Shown here: positions 25,808-33,428 of the stretch, piece after piece | Numbering within the stretch: the first letter of the stretch is position 1 | Layout of the letters: every line of letters begins with the position of its first letter | Assembly (NCBI GenBank): GCA_963842725.1 | Contig: CAWJHN010000004.1 | Coordinates: 930,001 to 994,000 of the forward strand | Source: UBA10649 sp963842725 | GTDB lineage: Bacteria; Actinomycetota; Actinomycetes; S36-B12 | Length of the DNA: 64,000 nucleotides | Direction of reading: 5' to 3' | Translations under genes and position numbers: made by a program | The notes under the pieces: model-generated | Database searches by the model: none | What the model was told of the DNA's origin: nothing | Seen by the model: the letters and a program-made list of their open reading frames with translations, nothing else

Positions 25808-27337
25808 ATGACCGTTCCTACCCAGAAGCCCGCCCGCAAGCTCTCGATGAAGCAGCGGTACTCGGCGCTCACGCACGACCTCGACTGGCCACTGTCGTAC
25901 GTCGAGGAGGACGACGCCTTCCCGTACACCAAGTTCGAGGGCATCAAGATCCACGACTGGTCGAAGTGGGAGGACCCGTTCCGCCTCACGGTCGAGTCCT
26001 ACAACAAGTACCAGGCAGAGAAGGACCGCCGCCTGTACGCCGTGCTCGACGGCTTCGCGCAGAGCCAGGGCCAGCTCAGCCTGACCGACGCGAGCTACAT
26101 GAACGCGATGAAGATCTTCCTGCAGGGCATCCCGGCCGGCGAGTACCAGGCGCATCGCAACTTCGCGCACCTGGCGCGCTACCTCAACGGTCCCGGGGCG
26201 CGGTTCGCCTCGCTGTGCCAGAGCATGGACGAGCTGCGCCATGCGCAGACCGAGATCCACACGCTGTCGCACTACAACAAGTACTTCGGCGGCATGCACG
26301 ACTGGGCAAAGATGAGCGACCGTGTCTGGTACCTGTCGGTGCCGAAGTCGTTCTTCGACGACGCCGGCACGGCCGGTCCGTTCGAGTGGCTGATCGCCAT
26401 CGGGTTCTCGTTCGAGTACCTGCTGACGAACCTGCTGTTCGTCCCGTTCATGTCGGGTGCGGCGTTCAACGGAGACCTTCCGACGATGACCTTCGGGTTC
26501 TCGGCGCAGTCCGACGAGTCGCGGCACATGACGCTCGGCCTCGAGGGCATCAAGTTCATGCTCGAGCAGGACGAGGACAACATCCCGATCGTCCAGGCTT
26601 GGCTCGACAAGTGGTTCTGGCGCGGATACCGGCTCATCTCTCTGGTCGCCGGGATGATGGACTACATGCTCCCGAAGCGGGTCATGAGCTGGAAGGAGTC
26701 CTTCGAGCTGTACTTCGAGCAGCAGATGCTCGGCGGCCTGTTCCCCGACCTCGCGTACTACGGCATCAAGCCGCCACGCGACCTCGAGTGGGCAATCCAG
26801 GAGAAGGAGATCCTCTCGCACCAGGTCTACTGGATCCTCTACCAGTTCAGCCACGCGGCCGCGTTCACGACCACGGTGCCCAACGCCGACGACCAGGCCT
26901 GGCTGACGGAGTCCTACCCGGACACCTTCCAGCAGATCTACAAGCCGCTCTGGGACAAGGCGCAGCGCGTGATGGACGAGGGTGGGCGCTACTTCAACCC
27001 GGGCCTGCCGCAGCTCTGCCAGGTCTGCCAGATCCCCATGGGCTTCACCGAGCCCGGCAATCCGCTGATCCAGTGCCAGCGGCACTCGATCTACGAGGGC
27101 GAACGGTACGACATGTGCTCGGACGGCTGCCAGTGGATCTTCGATCGGGAGCCGGAGAAGTACGTCCAGGCGTGGCTGCCGGTGCACCAGATCTTCCAGG
27201 GCAACTGCGGCGGTCCCACCCTGCCGGACGTCGCCGTCTGGTACGGCCTGGAGCCGGGCGACAACGGCGAGTACCTGGGGTCCATGGACCATCAGGACTG
27301 GCAGGCGTGGCACGCATCGACCGTGAAGGAGGGCTGA
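25808..27337 (+). CDS. dmpN: Phenol hydroxylase alpha subunit (DmpN/P3-like), diiron oxygenase
   Basis: 509 residues. Both diiron half-sites of the bacterial multicomponent monooxygenases are complete: E112, E142 and H145 (SMDELRHAQTE), then E203 (FSFEYLLTN), E237 and H240 (SDESRHM). The C-terminal ~100 residues hold a YHS-like cysteine cluster (CQVCQ, IQCQRH, MCSDGC) as in DmpN. The enzyme hydroxylates phenol and methylphenols to catechols with O2 and electrons from the reductase. Whether phenol, toluene or another arene is the substrate cannot be settled from sequence. Middle gene of the operon. Confidence 0.95.
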   Translation: MTVPTQKPARKLSMKQRYSALTHDLDWPLSYVEEDDAFPYTKFEGIKIHDWSKWEDPFRLTVESYNKYQAEKDRRLYAVLDGFAQSQGQLSLTDASYMNAMKIFLQGIPAGEYQAHRNFAHLARYLNGPGARFASLCQSMDELRHAQTEIHTLSHYNKYFGGMHDWAKMSDRVWYLSVPKSFFDDAGTAGPFEWLIAIGFSFEYLLTNLLFVPFMSGAAFNGDLPTMTFGFSAQSDESRHMTLGLEGIKFMLEQDEDNIPIVQAWLDKWFWRGYRLISLVAGMMDYMLPKRVMSWKESFELYFEQQMLGGLFPDLAYYGIKPPRDLEWAIQEKEILSHQVYWILYQFSHAAAFTTTVPNADDQAWLTESYPDTFQQIYKPLWDKAQRVMDEGGRYFNPGLPQLCQVCQIPMGFTEPGNPLIQCQRHSIYEGERYDMCSDGCQWIFDREPEKYVQAWLPVHQIFQGNCGGPTLPDVAVWYGLEPGDNGEYLGSMDHQDWQAWHASTVKEG

Positions 27338-27340
27338 CCC

Positions 27341-27664
27341 ATGCCGGTGGTGGCCATCAGCGAGTACAAGTTCCCGTCCAAGTCGCGCCAAGAGCTCTAC
27401 GGCGATGACCAGCTCGTCCACGTCTGGTGGAAGGGCAATCCCTACTTCGTGGCGGCGTCGTGCTTCCGCTTCCCGAAGGCGATGCCCTGGGGAGACCTGA
27501 TGGGAGTCCTCAAGGGCTTCTTCACGGCCGATCCGGACTTCGTGCCGGACAGCCTGGACACGGCGGAGTGGGTCATCGACGACCAGGTCGTGACCCCGGA
27601 CCCGTCCGCGTCCCTCGAGGCGAACGGCGTCGGGCACAAGAGCCTGATCCAGTTCACCGTCTAG
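27341..27664 (+). CDS. dmpO: Phenol hydroxylase gamma subunit (DmpO/P4-like)
   Basis: 107 residues (DmpO 119). Starts VVAISEYKFPSKSRQELYGDDQLVHVWWKGNPYF, the family hallmark, and contains FRFPKAMPWGDLM. It is the gamma subunit of the (alpha-beta-gamma)2 hydroxylase. It starts 3 bp after the alpha subunit stop. It is followed not by the usual short gap but by 111 bp holding a very stable hairpin before dmpP. Confidence 0.92.
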   Translation: MPVVAISEYKFPSKSRQELYGDDQLVHVWWKGNPYFVAASCFRFPKAMPWGDLMGVLKGFFTADPDFVPDSLDTAEWVIDDQVVTPDPSASLEANGVGHKSLIQFTV

Positions 27665-27685
27665 CCGCATTTCGAGGTGAACGTC

Positions 27686-27725
27686 GTCGCGGTGCCCGGC
27701 AGGGTTCCCTGCCGGGCACCGCGAC
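27686..27725. terminator. Strong intra-operon hairpin between dmpO and dmpP
   Basis: Arms 27686-27704 and 27707-27725 are perfect reverse complements (19 bp, GC-rich); the loop is TT, in practice about 4 nt after the inner pair opens. It lies 21 bp after the dmpO stop and 50 bp before dmpP. No T-tract. Could be a partial terminator or an RNA processing/stability element. Confidence 0.6.
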
Positions 27726-27775
27726 ACGCATGTCTGCGACATCCGCTCGCGCGCTCCCGATAGCAGGAGGACCCC

Positions 27776-28840
27776 ATGACCACTGAGTACCGCATCACCG
27801 TCGAGCCGCTCGGCCGTGAGGTGACCTGTCGTGAGGACCAGACCATCCTCGACGCCTGCCTGCGGGCCGGGGTGTGGGTTCCGCACTCCTGCACGCACGG
27901 CACCTGCGCCACCTGCAAGGCCGAGGTGCTCGAGGGCGAGGTCGACCACGGGGAGGCGTCCTCGTTCGCCCTCATGGACTTCGAGCGGGAAGAGGGCAAG
28001 ACCCTCCTGTGCGTGTGCAAGCCCCGCTCCGACGTCATCATCGAGGCCGATGTCGAGGCCGACGATGCCATCGAGGTCCACCCCGTCGAGGACTACCGGG
28101 GCACCCTCGTCGCGATGGAGGAGGTCGCCCTCGACACCCGGCGCCTGACGATCGAGCTCGACCGCGACCTCACCTTCAACGCCGGCCAGTACATGGCCCT
28201 CTCCATCCCCGGTCGGGCCGGCGTCACGCGCACCTACTCGATGGCCAACACCCCCACCGAGCCGCGCCTGCTGGAGTTCCAGGTCCGTCGCACGAAGGAC
28301 GGTCTGGCGACCGACGGCTGGATCTTCGCGAATCTCGCTGTTGGCGACGAGATCGAGCTGACTGGCCCGTACGGCCGCTTCGTCCTGCGCACCGACCGCG
28401 GGGAGCCTGCGGTGCTGATCGCGGGTGGCACCGGCCTGGCGCCGATCGCGTCGATGATCCGCCACGCCCTCGAGAACGACATCGACGACGTCGGCCACCT
28501 GACGCTCTACCAAGGCGCGCGCACTCGCGAGTGGATGTACGACGTGGACCGCTTCCGAGCGCTCGAGGCCGCCCACCCGGACCGGTTCACGTACCGGCCG
28601 TGCCTCTCGGAGGAGGAGGCGGAGGGTTTCGCCGCCGGTCTGGTCACCGAGGTTCTGGACGCGGACCACGAGAACCTGAAGGGACACATCGGCTACGTCT
28701 GCGGCCCCCCCGGAATGGTCGAGGCGGCCCTGAAGACGCTCATGCTGAAGCGACTGTTCCCGCGCGACATCTACAAGGAGGAGTTCCTCGACGCCAGCGC
28801 CGCCGCCACGGGAGTCCGCTCGCCACTGATCAGGAGGTAA
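27776..28840 (+). CDS. dmpP: Phenol hydroxylase reductase (DmpP/P5-like), [2Fe-2S] ferredoxin-FAD-NAD(P)H
   Basis: 354 residues, equal to DmpP (353). The N-terminal ferredoxin domain has C39, C44, C47 and C79 (SCTHGTCATC ... LCVCK) for a plant-type [2Fe-2S] cluster; then an FNR domain with RTYSMAN (FAD, ~residues 150-156), LIAGGTGLAPI (NAD(P) binding) and a C-terminal YVCGPPGMVEAAL. It passes electrons from NAD(P)H to the diiron hydroxylase. RBS GGAGGA. Separated from dmpO by the hairpin region, so its level may be set apart from the hydroxylase subunits. Confidence 0.95.
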   Translation: MTTEYRITVEPLGREVTCREDQTILDACLRAGVWVPHSCTHGTCATCKAEVLEGEVDHGEASSFALMDFEREEGKTLLCVCKPRSDVIIEADVEADDAIEVHPVEDYRGTLVAMEEVALDTRRLTIELDRDLTFNAGQYMALSIPGRAGVTRTYSMANTPTEPRLLEFQVRRTKDGLATDGWIFANLAVGDEIELTGPYGRFVLRTDRGEPAVLIAGGTGLAPIASMIRHALENDIDDVGHLTLYQGARTREWMYDVDRFRALEAAHPDRFTYRPCLSEEEAEGFAAGLVTEVLDADHENLKGHIGYVCGPPGMVEAALKTLMLKRLFPRDIYKEEFLDASAAATGVRSPLIRR

Positions 28841-28875
28841 CCCGCGCCTGTCGGTGGCGGCCGATCTGCCGCGGG
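28841..28875. terminator. Possible hairpin downstream of dmpP
   Basis: CCCGCG (28841-28846) and CGCGGG (28870-28875) can pair around an inner TCGG/CCGA stem. It lies right after the dmpP stop. Weak; no T-tract. The remaining gap to the IclR gene (28876-28949) shows nothing else clear. Confidence 0.3.
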
Positions 28876-28949
28876 CGTAACGTGGCAATACAGTGCCGTC
28901 ATCGTCCGGACCCGGACGTCTCCCGACGGTGAGCGATTGCGAGGCGAGC

Positions 28950-29738
28950 GTGGCGGACGCCGAGCACGAGGGTGGCCTGAAGTCCGTCGCGTCCGCCATC
29001 GAGCTGCTCGACTGCTTCGTGACCGACGAGGAGCTCGGGGTCTCCCAGGTGGCCCGGCGGCTCGGCGTGGCCAAGAGCACGGCGCACCGCCTCCTCACCA
29101 CATTGGCGGCCGGTGGCCTGATCGAGCAGAATCCGGCGAACGGCCGCTACCGCCTCGGACTGCGGCTCTTCGAGCTAGGCCATCTCGCCCTGAGCCGGTT
29201 CGAGCTCCGCCGCGAGTCCCGGGCGCTCCTCGAGGAGCTGCGCGAGGTGAGCGGACTGACGGTGCATCTGGCCGTGGTGCAGGGGGCCGACACCCTCTTC
29301 CTCGAGCGACTGCCCACCCTGCGCGGCATGCAGGCGATGGGGGAGTACCGGCGCCGCTGGCCGCTGCACGCGACGTCGTCCGGCAAGGCGATGTGCGCCT
29401 ACGACCCTGTGGCGAGGCAGGCCCGCATCGACGCCGGCTTCCCGGTCTTCACGCCGAACACGATCACCACCAAGGAGGCGTTCGAGGCGGACCTCGCCGC
29501 GGTCCGCCGCCGCGGCTATGCCACGGCGAGCGAGGAGGTCATGCTGCGCCTGGCCTCGGTTGCAGCACCGGTGATGGATCGCGCCGGGTTCGCACGCGCG
29601 GCCGTCTCGATCACCGGCTCGGTGCAGGACCTCAGCGCCAACCCCGACCGACTCGGCAGGCTGGCGCAGGCAGCAGCGCATCGCCTCACGAAGATCATGC
29701 AGCAGGCGAAGCGCAGTTCGGACCAGGACACCTACTAG
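28950..29738 (+). CDS. IclR-family transcriptional regulator
   Basis: About 262 residues from GTG 28950 (normal family size); GTG 28893 and GTG 28929 are in-frame alternatives. N-terminal winged HTH (LKSVASAIELLDCFVTDEELGVSQVARRLGVAKSTAHRLLTTL) and a C-terminal effector domain (LHATSSGKAM, VSITGSVQDLS). IclR proteins often control aromatic catabolic operons by binding palindromes near the promoter. Directly downstream of the phenol hydroxylase genes, it is the best candidate for binding the palindromes at 23866-23915. Effector unknown. The stop overlaps the stop of the convergent acyl-CoA synthetase gene by 3 bp. Confidence 0.9.
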   Translation: MADAEHEGGLKSVASAIELLDCFVTDEELGVSQVARRLGVAKSTAHRLLTTLAAGGLIEQNPANGRYRLGLRLFELGHLALSRFELRRESRALLEELREVSGLTVHLAVVQGADTLFLERLPTLRGMQAMGEYRRRWPLHATSSGKAMCAYDPVARQARIDAGFPVFTPNTITTKEAFEADLAAVRRRGYATASEEVMLRLASVAAPVMDRAGFARAAVSITGSVQDLSANPDRLGRLAQAAAHRLTKIMQQAKRSSDQDTY

Positions 29739-31414
29739 TCGGCCTGCAGCCGGTCGCGCAGTTCGCGTCGGAGCAGCTTGCCGATCGCCGTGCGGGGCAG
29801 GTCGTTGACGATCACCACGCGCTTGGGCACCTTGTAGGCGGCCAGGTGCTGGCGGCAGGCGGTCCGGATGGCCTCGGGGTCGAGTGTGGCGCCCGGCTCG
29901 GCGACCACGGCCGCCACGACTTGCTCGCCTCCGTCGACCGAGGTCCCGACAACCGCGGCGTCGGCGACGCCGGGGACCGCCTTGATGACCTCCTCGACCT
30001 GGGAGGGATACACGTTGAACCCGCCGACGAGGATCAGCTCCTTCATGCGGTCGACGATCGTGATGAATCCCTGCTCGTCCATCACGACGACATCGCCCGT
30101 GCGCAGCCATCCGCCGGGCAGCAGCACCGCGGCAGTCTCGGCCGGACGCTGCCAGTATCCGGCGAACACCTGAGGACCGCGGACCAGAAGCTCGCCCGGC
30201 TCGCCGATGGGCATGTCGGCGTCGTGACCGTTGCGGTCCACGACTCGGACGTCGGTCGAGGGGAACGGGATGCCGGCAGCACCCGCCCGGCGTGTGGGGG
30301 CCAGCGGGTTCCCGACGACGATCGGGGACGTCTCAGTCATGCCGTAACCCTCGATGAGCAGTCCCCCGGTGGCCGCCTCCCACTGCTCGACCGTCTCCAC
30401 GGGAAGCGGCATCGCACCGGACAGCGAGTAGCGCAGGGACCGCAGGGACACGCCGCGTTCTGCAGCCCGGGCGGCGATGCGCGGATAGATCGGCGGGACG
30501 CCGGGCAGGAAGGTCGCTGGGCGGCGCCGCATCGCATCGATGACCTGGTCGACGTCGAACTTCGGGAACAGGACCAGGGTCGCGCCCATGAACACTGCGG
30601 CGGTCAGGCACAGGGTCAGGCCGTATGCGTGGAACAGCGGGATGACCCCGTAGAAGACCTCCTGCCCGTCGGTCAGGGCAGGCACCCAGGCCCTGGACTG
30701 CTCGGCGTTGGCGAGCAGGTTGCGGTGCGTGAGCATCGCCGCCTTCGGCACGCCGGTCGTGCCGCCGGTGTACTGGAGCAGCGCGATGTCCTCCGCACGC
30801 GGCCGAGGGTGCGTGGGATCGAGCACCGGGGACGTGCGCACGAGTCGCTCCCACCTCGGCAGACCCGGTGCGAGAGCATGCATGGCAGCCCTGGTCTCGC
30901 GGGCCTTTCGCACCGGCAGGCGCAGCGCAATCCGCTGCGCGACCGGAAGCTCGGTCGTGAGGTCGACGGCGATCACGACGAGGCCTTCGGGACCCACCGA
31001 CCGCACGGTCTCTGCGACCTTGTCCCATGAGACCGCGACGACCGGCTCGTGGTCGGCGAGCTGGTGCGCGAGCTCCTCGGGCGTGTACAGGGGATTGTGC
31101 TCGACGACGATGGCACCGAGTCGCAGCGCGGCGTAGAAGACCACGACGTGCTGAGGGCAGTTGGGCAGTATCACGGCCACGCGATCCCCGGGACCCACGC
31201 CGAGCTGTCGCAGGGCCTCAGCCCCGCGGGCTACCAGGGTGCCGAGCTCCGCGTACGTCGTCTCGTGGCCGAAGAAGTCCAGGGCCACGTGATCGGGGAA
31301 CCGGGCCACCGAGCGCTCCAGGAGCTCGACCAGCGAGCCGGCGGGTACGTCGATCTCGTGCGGCACCCCCGGTGCGTAGCTCGCGAACCACGGGCGGTCG
31401 ATGGGCTGGTCCAC
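29735..31414 (-). CDS. AMP-forming acyl-CoA synthetase (long-chain fatty acid-CoA ligase type)
   Basis: About 559 residues from GTG 31414 (GAGGAG 4 bases upstream); an upstream in-frame ATG at 31456 lacks a ribosome site. Motifs of the ANL superfamily: P-loop-like LLQYTGGTTGVPKAAMLTH (A3), EGYGMTETSP (A5), GWLRTGDVVVMDEQG (A7/A8) and the catalytic Lys region PRTAIGKLLRREL (A10). Residues VIPLFHAYGLT are typical of fatty-acid ligases. It activates a carboxylate with ATP and CoA. Convergent with IclR; whether it serves aromatic breakdown or lipid metabolism is open. Confidence 0.9.
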   Translation of the reverse strand: MDQPIDRPWFASYAPGVPHEIDVPAGSLVELLERSVARFPDHVALDFFGHETTYAELGTLVARGAEALRQLGVGPGDRVAVILPNCPQHVVVFYAALRLGAIVVEHNPLYTPEELAHQLADHEPVVAVSWDKVAETVRSVGPEGLVVIAVDLTTELPVAQRIALRLPVRKARETRAAMHALAPGLPRWERLVRTSPVLDPTHPRPRAEDIALLQYTGGTTGVPKAAMLTHRNLLANAEQSRAWVPALTDGQEVFYGVIPLFHAYGLTLCLTAAVFMGATLVLFPKFDVDQVIDAMRRRPATFLPGVPPIYPRIAARAAERGVSLRSLRYSLSGAMPLPVETVEQWEAATGGLLIEGYGMTETSPIVVGNPLAPTRRAGAAGIPFPSTDVRVVDRNGHDADMPIGEPGELLVRGPQVFAGYWQRPAETAAVLLPGGWLRTGDVVVMDEQGFITIVDRMKELILVGGFNVYPSQVEEVIKAVPGVADAAVVGTSVDGGEQVVAAVVAEPGATLDPEAIRTACRQHLAAYKVPKRVVIVNDLPRTAIGKLLRRELRDRLQAD

Positions 31415-31593
31415 GTGACTCCTCAAGACGGCGGTCGCGCCGCGAGGCGGACCCATATGCCGATCATGCCCGATTCGCCCGGTCGGTGCCCGTCAACCGC
31501 GGGGGATTCCCGGCAGCGGCGGGACCTTGGTCCCTCGGGGCGCCGGGGTCGGCGTTCTACCGTTGACACATCGGCGTGGGAAGCGGTGGCACC

Positions 31594-32823
31594 GTGGGCA
31601 CGGACATCGGCAGGCGGACCGGGACACGGCTGCTGCTCGGCCTGATCCTGATGGCCACGGCGCTCATCCTCTCCCTGCTGCCGACGCAGGCGGCGCGGGC
31701 GGCCGAGGTCGGCGCAGATCCGATCGTCGGGGACTGGGCGCTCAACGGCGGCGTGATCCGCGTGACCGGCTCGGGCGGCTCGTTCGACGGCACGATCATC
31801 CAGGCGATCTCGCTGGCCGGCTACTGCACGCACCCGGTCGGCCAGCACATGTGGACCCTCACCGGTGGCAACGGCAGCTACTCCGGCACGCACATAGGCT
31901 TCGAGACCAGCGACTGCTCGGACCTGCCGATGTCCATCACGCTGACCCTGAGCGAGGACATCCTCCACCACTGCACTCCGTACGGGTGCGGCGAGTGGAC
32001 CCGAGTGGTCCCCGCCGACGCGACCCCGCCGCGAGTGATCCTGCTGCCCTTCAAGGGATTCGTGCGGGCGAGCCAGGGATTCGTCATCGAGTACTCCGTC
32101 ACGGACGACAGTCGCAGGGCCAAGGTGACGACGACGCTCATGTCCGACGGCTCGGTGGTGCTCCAGCAGACGTCACCGGTGCCGACCCCCGCCAGGGGTC
32201 GGGCCGTCCGGCAGACCATCACGCCGCCGAGCGGATCGCCCGGGCCGTTCTACATGTGCGTGTCGGCCACGGATCCGACGGGGAACGCATCCGTCGACGC
32301 GCCGCTGAGCGCGTGCCGCTGGCTGTCAGTCCAGGTTCCGCTCGCACTCGTGTCGAACGGGTGCGGCGGCGCGCAGTGGGGCGCCTGGGCGGCGAGCGCG
32401 CAGAACTGGTTCCTGAACGAGCAGGAGTACGGCGGGATCCCGGTCAGCTTCACCCGGGCCTGCGATGCCCACGATGCCGGCTACTCCGGGGTCACGGTGT
32501 TCGACCCGTTCCGGCGTCGGCTGATCGACTACCGAACGTGGTCGAGGGCGAGGGTGGACGCGCAGTTCTTCGACGACATCGGCACCCTGTGCCGCCGCAG
32601 GCTGGCCGGGCGGGTGCGACCCTCCGAGCTCCACTCGTGCGTCAGCGGACCGAGGCTGTCCGCGGTCGAGTCGCTCTTCACGACGCCGGGCGCGTCCGCG
32701 TACTACCACGGCGTTCGCGACCAGGCGCGAGACGCGTACGACGCGAACGCCACGGTCCCGGGCGTCCAGACCGAGGTGCCGAACCTGACGATCCCGGCGG
32801 GCGGCGCGCGCGACAACGCGTAG
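31594..32823 (+). CDS. Secreted protein with prokaryotic phospholipase A2-like domain
   Basis: About 409 residues from GTG 31594; GTG 31576 is an alternative. A signal peptide (RRTGTRLLLGLILMATALILSLL, ARAAE cleavage area) leads into a beta-rich domain (~residues 35-230) with several cysteines. The C-terminal ~170 residues contain FTRACDAHDAGYSG with C290, D291, H293 and D294, the CDxHDxxY active-site motif of bacterial and fungal secreted PLA2, in which His-Asp activates water. Disulfide-forming cysteines (NGCGGA, LCRRR, HSCVSG) fit. It would release fatty acids from phospholipids outside the cell. Calcium-binding residues cannot be assigned. Free-standing gene; no operon partner. Confidence 0.75.
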   Translation: MGTDIGRRTGTRLLLGLILMATALILSLLPTQAARAAEVGADPIVGDWALNGGVIRVTGSGGSFDGTIIQAISLAGYCTHPVGQHMWTLTGGNGSYSGTHIGFETSDCSDLPMSITLTLSEDILHHCTPYGCGEWTRVVPADATPPRVILLPFKGFVRASQGFVIEYSVTDDSRRAKVTTTLMSDGSVVLQQTSPVPTPARGRAVRQTITPPSGSPGPFYMCVSATDPTGNASVDAPLSACRWLSVQVPLALVSNGCGGAQWGAWAASAQNWFLNEQEYGGIPVSFTRACDAHDAGYSGVTVFDPFRRRLIDYRTWSRARVDAQFFDDIGTLCRRRLAGRVRPSELHSCVSGPRLSAVESLFTTPGASAYYHGVRDQARDAYDANATVPGVQTEVPNLTIPAGGARDNA

Positions 32824-32869
32824 GGTTTCTGGCGGTGGGTCCGCCGGGTGGCGGCATGGAAGGGAACTC

Positions 32870-33340
32870 GTGACGCCATTGGAGTCGGAACCGTCGCCGG
32901 GGCTGGGGCTCGCGGACCTCGGGGAGACATCGGTCCTCTCGGTCGCCGACGACGCGGCCCTGCTGGCCGTGGCGGGTGAGTGTGTCGAGGACATGCTGGG
33001 GTTCCCGCTCGCTGCGGGTCCCGAGGGGTCGCTCACCGTCGAGACCGACGCCGGGACCCTCTACGTGGCCGCCTTCGGGTCCTTCGTGCTGACGCTTGAA
33101 CTGTGCCTCGGTCCCGGGTTCCCGGAGTCTTCGGAACTGCTTGCCTTTCTCAACGGCCAGAACGCGGGACTCTCGTTCTGCCGGGTCTCGATCGTCGAGG
33201 ATCAGCTGTGGGTGTCCGCCAACGTGGACGGCAACCCCTTCCTACCGGTGCATCTGGCCAGAGTCCTGGGCCATCTCTTCGAGGTGGCGGCGTCGGTCGG
33301 CCGGGGCGCCATGGCGCTCGACGCCCCGAACGGGCGTTAG
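32870..33340 (+). CDS. YbjN / type III secretion chaperone-like fold protein
   Basis: 156 residues, GTG with AAGGGAACTC upstream. Residues ~55-150 (LTVETDAGTLYVAAFGSFVLTLELCLG, LLAFLNGQNAGLSFCRVSIVEDQLWVSANV) match the pattern of YbjN-type proteins, a class-I secretion-chaperone-like alpha/beta fold widespread in actinobacteria with unclear function. Located 47 bp after the PLA2-like gene and 88 bp before the helicase gene. Could be a regulator of protein stability; not specific. Confidence 0.55.
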   Translation: MTPLESEPSPGLGLADLGETSVLSVADDAALLAVAGECVEDMLGFPLAAGPEGSLTVETDAGTLYVAAFGSFVLTLELCLGPGFPESSELLAFLNGQNAGLSFCRVSIVEDQLWVSANVDGNPFLPVHLARVLGHLFEVAASVGRGAMALDAPNGR

Positions 33341-33394
33341 ACTCGGTACTCACCCGGGTTTTTGCCGCTGGCGCGGCGCGTGCTCCTCGCAGAA

Positions 33395-33421
33395 CAGGTT
33401 CGCGGAAACCTGCCTAAGGAG
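33395..33421 (+). promoter_or_regulatory. Leader hairpin and strong ribosome binding site before the DEAD-box helicase
   Basis: CAGGTT (33395-33400), CGCGGA, AACCTG (33407-33412) form a 6-bp hairpin 3 bases before AAGGAG (33416-33421), the only strong ribosome site for the helicase. It fixes the start at an ATT (33429, spacing 7) or ATC (33426, spacing 4), since no ATG, GTG or TTG follows within reach. Confidence 0.5.
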
Positions 33422-33428
33422 TCTCATC

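Noticed and set aside
25274..29101. 1275-codon minus-strand frame across the phenol hydroxylase genes
   Set aside because: Shadow of a complete operon with verified motifs; no protein family visible.
29735..29738. Overlapping stop codons (CTAG) of convergent genes, also adjacent stops at 794/795 and 42001/42002
   Set aside because: Frequent in compact high-GC genomes; no function implied.
33352..33363. ACCCGGGT followed by T5 as a terminator before the helicase
   Set aside because: The 8-bp palindrome has no loop and is too short; the leader hairpin at 33395 is the better element.
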